From assembly GCF_002835825.1 (NCBI RefSeq), contig NZ_PIZH01000066.1:1-7925 (forward strand): a stretch of DNA of 7,925 bases, in the 5' to 3' direction. The position numbers were made by a program, and so were the translations under genes. Position 1 is the first letter of the stretch. Each line of letters starts with the position of its first letter. Of the stretch, positions 5,198 through 7,925 are shown in pieces. The notes beneath the pieces were generated by a model that made no database searches, was not told the DNA's origin, and saw only the letters and a list, made by a program, of their open reading frames with translations. The DNA comes from Methanoregula sp. Its GTDB lineage: Archaea; Halobacteriota; Methanomicrobia; Methanomicrobiales; Methanospirillaceae.

Positions 5198-7825
5198 TTA
5201 TTCCTTCAGCCCGCGGAGGAAGTGGCCGGCCGTGATGCCGCCAAGCGAGAGGGCTTTTGCCCGCTCCTTCAGATCCTGCAGTTTTCCCTTCCCGGGTGAC
5301 CCGGTTTCTCCGAGTGCATCGGCAGCCTCGCGGTACAGGCGGGTGATCCCGAGTGCGTACGCTGCTGGCCGGAACCGTGCATCGATAACAATCTCTGTTA
5401 TGCCCGCATCACGGATATCCGGGAGCATGTCGATGAGGCAGAGTTCGGCGGCATTCACGATCCGAGTCCGGCAGTCTTTAGCCTCATGGAGGGGGAAGAT
5501 ACGCCCGGTCTCATCCCGGAGCGCAAAAAACCTGCCCCGGTCGCCGCGGCACTGGCGCACGAGGCGGGCGATGCAGTCTTCGGTCACCAGCGCCTCGCTG
5601 TTTCCCTGCACGATGAGGGCAAACTCAGGGACCTCCCCACAGCCTGCGGCAGATGCAGTAAGTTCCGCGATGTCTGTGCGGGACAACTCGGGCGAGAGCG
5701 TCAGGAGGATGTACTGCGGGACACTCCGGGTGGCTGCTGCATGGTTGAAGATATTCAGCCCGGCACCGCCGTGAAGGGCTATACCGGGACAGGTGTGTAT
5801 GATTGCGTGCGATGTGCCGGGATTTTCGGACATGCAGAACGCGAGCCCTTCCTGTTCTGCATCCCTGATCGCAGCAAGGACCTTCTCCATCTCGCAATCG
5901 TGCAGGATGCGGGGGAGTTTAAGGATGAACCGTGTACGAGTATCCCGGCAGGCATCCAGTGCCTCCTGGATCTGCATGCGGAAGAAATCGCCGGGAACCC
6001 TGTTCCCGCAGGTATGCCGTTCCGATAGCACGGCAGGTTCAAACAGGATGGCATCGGCGCCCCCGTCGCGTGCGGCAATGACGTTGTCCGGTGTATCAGC
6101 TATCACCGCAACCCGGAGCCTGCCAGCATCTTCGCGAACGCTGCGTGCAGGCAGGGAACGACCGGATTTCCGGGCCTTCAGGGCTTCCCGCATTTTCCCG
6201 ATCTCTTCGGGAGCCGGGCGGTACGATGCAGCGAGCAGATCGCCCGCCCTGCGGAAGAACTCCCTCCTCATGTCATTGAGGATGGCCATAGGAGCAAACA
6301 GGCCGCCTTCGTAATGGATAGTACATGTCCGGACAACAAACGGTGTGCCCCCCGTCTTCCTGAATTGTTCTTCCAGCTGGCCGGCTATGAGGGGGCGGGT
6401 TGTGGCCGGCTCCAGCGCCTGATCGGGCCGGTACAAGACCGGTATAGTTTTCCCATCGGGGCGCGTCACCGTCCCTTCAATGGCAACAGACCCGCTGCTG
6501 CTGATCGTGATTTCGATGACGGCAGGGAGCTGTCGCAGCAGGTCCTCCGGGGGTTTTGCAATAATCCTCCGCGCCCGTGCATCGAAACCGGGAGAGGATG
6601 TGATGTATACAAGCGAGCCTTCCGGCACCGGCCCCGGGACCGGGAGAAGGTATCCCCGGGGGGATACAGTTGTGGCGGTGTTCAGCGCAAATCCGAGTTC
6701 ACGACCCGCCTCCCCCGGCAGGGTGATGAGGAGACCGTCCCCGGGCACGGGAGTGACGGGACAGGACGGCCGGATAAATGCCGTTTTGCTCTTCCCGTCG
6801 TACCGTTCTACCCGCCCGACGGCAAGCCCCCGGTTGTCCGGGGCATCCCGGCCCATCAGCTTCCCGTAGCGGTCACCGAAGAGGTACCCTTCCGTGAATT
6901 CCCGGTTGAACGCCATGAGAAGATCGCGGTACGCTTCCCGGGACGGCTCCCAGGTTCCTGTTGCGATGGCATCGAGGGCCCGCCGGTACGTGGAAACGAC
7001 AATGGCAACATATTCCGGCGACTTCATCCGCCCCTCGATTTTCAGCGATGCAACCGGAGATTTGACCAGGTCTGGCAGGTGCTGGTACGTGCAGAGGTCT
7101 TTTGGCGAAAGGAGATACTTCTCCTTCAGCGTGACTTCCGCCAGGTTCTCCGGCCTGCCATAGGCATCGGTCTCCCCCTGCACCAGTGCATACGCTTTCC
7201 GGCACGGCTGGGCGCACATGCCCCGGTTCCCGCTCCGTCCACCGATCACGGACGAGAGGAGGCACTGGCCCGAGTATCCGTAGCAGAGTGCGCCGTGAGC
7301 GAAGACCTCGAGCCCGGTGCCGGTGTCGCGTGTCTCCTCCGCGATCCGCGCCACTTCGTACAGCGAAAGTTCCCGGGCAAGGACGACCCGCGACAATCCC
7401 AGCTCTGCGGCCCAGCGGACACCGTCGCTGTTATGGATCGTCATCTGGGTCGATGCATGGAGTGGGAGGTCAGGCAGGAACTCGCGTGCCAGCGTGGCAA
7501 GCCCGGTGTCCTGCACTAGGACCGCATCCACGCCAATGGACCAGAGCCATGAGAGGTATTCAAGCACCCCATCGAGCTCGCGGTCGGAGATGAGCGTGTT
7601 CACCGTAACATAGACACGGATGCCGTACGAGTGGGCGTACCGCACCGCCGCTTCGATCTCCGCATCCGAGAAATTGGCAGCGAACTTCCGTGCCCCGAAC
7701 CGTTTCCCGCTCAGGTACACGGCGTCGGCACCGGCAGCAATCGCAGCCCGCAGGGCTTCGGGAGAACCTGCCGGTGCAAGGAGCTCGGGCAGTGCAGTTT
7801 TTGTAGGGTGGGCATGGGGAGACAC
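5198..7825 (-). CDS. U32-family protein with DUF3656, two U32 modules (RlhA-like)
   Basis: 875 aa. The first U32 module runs about residues 12-330: ELLAPAGSPEALRAAIAAGA (14-33), FAHGALCYGYSGQC (175-188), RGMCAQPC (201-208) and SLKIEGRMKSPEYV (260-273). C181, C188, C204 and C208 form the four-cysteine set that in related U32 proteins holds a [4Fe-4S] cluster. A DUF3656-like region follows (about 370-540). A second U32-like module spans about 570-840, with LSPELSRTDI (710-719), EALVTEDC (744-751), C759, LRDETGRIFPLHEAKDC (769-785) and C796. The C-terminus GGITAGHFLRGLK fits the family. Although filed as peptidases, characterised relatives act in RNA hydroxylation (RlhA/YdcP on 23S rRNA, TrhP/YegQ on tRNA) or ubiquinone hydroxylation (UbiU/UbiV). 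DUF3656 favours the RlhA type, but the archaeal target is unproven. The start is GTG at 7825, since an in-frame TGA lies two codons upstream. The ribosome binding site is weak. Confidence 0.9.
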   Translation of the reverse strand: MSPHAHPTKTALPELLAPAGSPEALRAAIAAGADAVYLSGKRFGARKFAANFSDAEIEAAVRYAHSYGIRVYVTVNTLISDRELDGVLEYLSWLWSIGVDAVLVQDTGLATLAREFLPDLPLHASTQMTIHNSDGVRWAAELGLSRVVLARELSLYEVARIAEETRDTGTGLEVFAHGALCYGYSGQCLLSSVIGGRSGNRGMCAQPCRKAYALVQGETDAYGRPENLAEVTLKEKYLLSPKDLCTYQHLPDLVKSPVASLKIEGRMKSPEYVAIVVSTYRRALDAIATGTWEPSREAYRDLLMAFNREFTEGYLFGDRYGKLMGRDAPDNRGLAVGRVERYDGKSKTAFIRPSCPVTPVPGDGLLITLPGEAGRELGFALNTATTVSPRGYLLPVPGPVPEGSLVYITSSPGFDARARRIIAKPPEDLLRQLPAVIEITISSSGSVAIEGTVTRPDGKTIPVLYRPDQALEPATTRPLIAGQLEEQFRKTGGTPFVVRTCTIHYEGGLFAPMAILNDMRREFFRRAGDLLAASYRPAPEEIGKMREALKARKSGRSLPARSVREDAGRLRVAVIADTPDNVIAARDGGADAILFEPAVLSERHTCGNRVPGDFFRMQIQEALDACRDTRTRFILKLPRILHDCEMEKVLAAIRDAEQEGLAFCMSENPGTSHAIIHTCPGIALHGGAGLNIFNHAAATRSVPQYILLTLSPELSRTDIAELTASAAGCGEVPEFALIVQGNSEALVTEDCIARLVRQCRGDRGRFFALRDETGRIFPLHEAKDCRTRIVNAAELCLIDMLPDIRDAGITEIVIDARFRPAAYALGITRLYREAADALGETGSPGKGKLQDLKERAKALSLGGITAGHFLRGLKE

Positions 7826-7861
7826 AGGATCTCAGGCCAGGGGAATGGACATCAAGGTTGG

Positions 7862-7914
7862 ACAATGGGTCAGGAGGAGGGGTCCGCTGCTGTCGAAACT
7901 AAACCACCCATTGT
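7862..7914. repeat. 9-bp inverted repeat upstream of U32 gene
   Basis: ACAATGGGT (7862-7870) and ACCCATTGT (7906-7914) are perfect reverse complements separated by 35 nt. They flank a weak TATA-like TTTAGTTT on the minus strand. They could be paired binding sites for a regulator of the U32 gene. The long spacer makes an RNA hairpin less likely. Nothing else in 7826-7925 could be identified; the short plus-strand frame there is not convincing. Confidence 0.4.
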
Positions 7915-7925
7915 GAGGTATCGGT

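Noticed and set aside
6314..7519. 401-codon open frame on the plus strand
   Set aside because: It lies fully antisense to the U32 gene, whose motifs are clear. Long antisense frames are expected in GC-rich coding DNA; the translation is rich in Arg, Pro and Gly and shows no domain.
7845..7916. 23-codon plus-strand frame from ATG at 7845
   Set aside because: Too short, no ribosome binding site and no hydrophobic or motif content; probably chance.
1..7925. CRISPR arrays, tRNA/rRNA genes, insertion sequences
   Set aside because: I saw no regularly spaced repeats, no tRNA-like cloverleaf and no transposase motifs or paired terminal repeats in the window.

Overview
The window looks like chromosomal DNA of a GC-rich euryarchaeon, most likely a methanogen of the Methanomicrobiales (Methanoregula-like). 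The signs are an archaeal-type short triosephosphate isomerase, a fused XRE-HTH/CBS regulator, TATA-type promoters with T-rich stops, and GC-rich ORFs. No methanogenesis gene is present, so this placement is inference from gene style.

Layout: (1) 1-3332, minus strand: a tightly packed candidate operon. In transcription order it holds a 47-62 aa acidic CxxC mini-protein, a stand-alone RLAN-domain protein, a RimK-like ATP-grasp ligase, a YkgJ-type cysteine-cluster protein, and a GCS2-type glutamate-cysteine-ligase-like enzyme cut by the left edge. Junctions are ATGA overlaps, a 7-nt gap and a 17-nt overlap. A 9-bp inverted repeat lies between the predicted promoter and the first ATG. (2) 3333-3596: a divergent promoter region. 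(3) 3597-4151, plus strand: an HTH/CBS regulator, probably translated from a leaderless mRNA. (4) 4297-4398, plus strand: a 33-aa single-span membrane mini-protein with a strong ribosome binding site, and a palindrome overlapping its predicted transcription start. (5) 4428-5096, minus strand: tpiA. (6) 5198-7825, minus strand: a large two-module U32 protein with DUF3656, resembling RlhA-type rRNA-hydroxylation proteins. (7) 7826-7925: a short upstream region with a 9-bp inverted repeat.

The most interesting part is the left operon. RLAN and RimK-like ATP-grasp domains are normally known as one fused bacterial protein. Here they are two translationally coupled genes, followed by a metal-cluster protein and a second, unrelated ATP-dependent amide-forming enzyme. 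Two amidoligases in one operon suggest a pathway that makes a small amide or peptide compound, or a peptide tag on a protein. Substrate and product cannot be read from sequence. The HTH/CBS gene, transcribed divergently, is a candidate ligand-responsive regulator of this operon. The right half (TPI, U32) looks like ordinary housekeeping.
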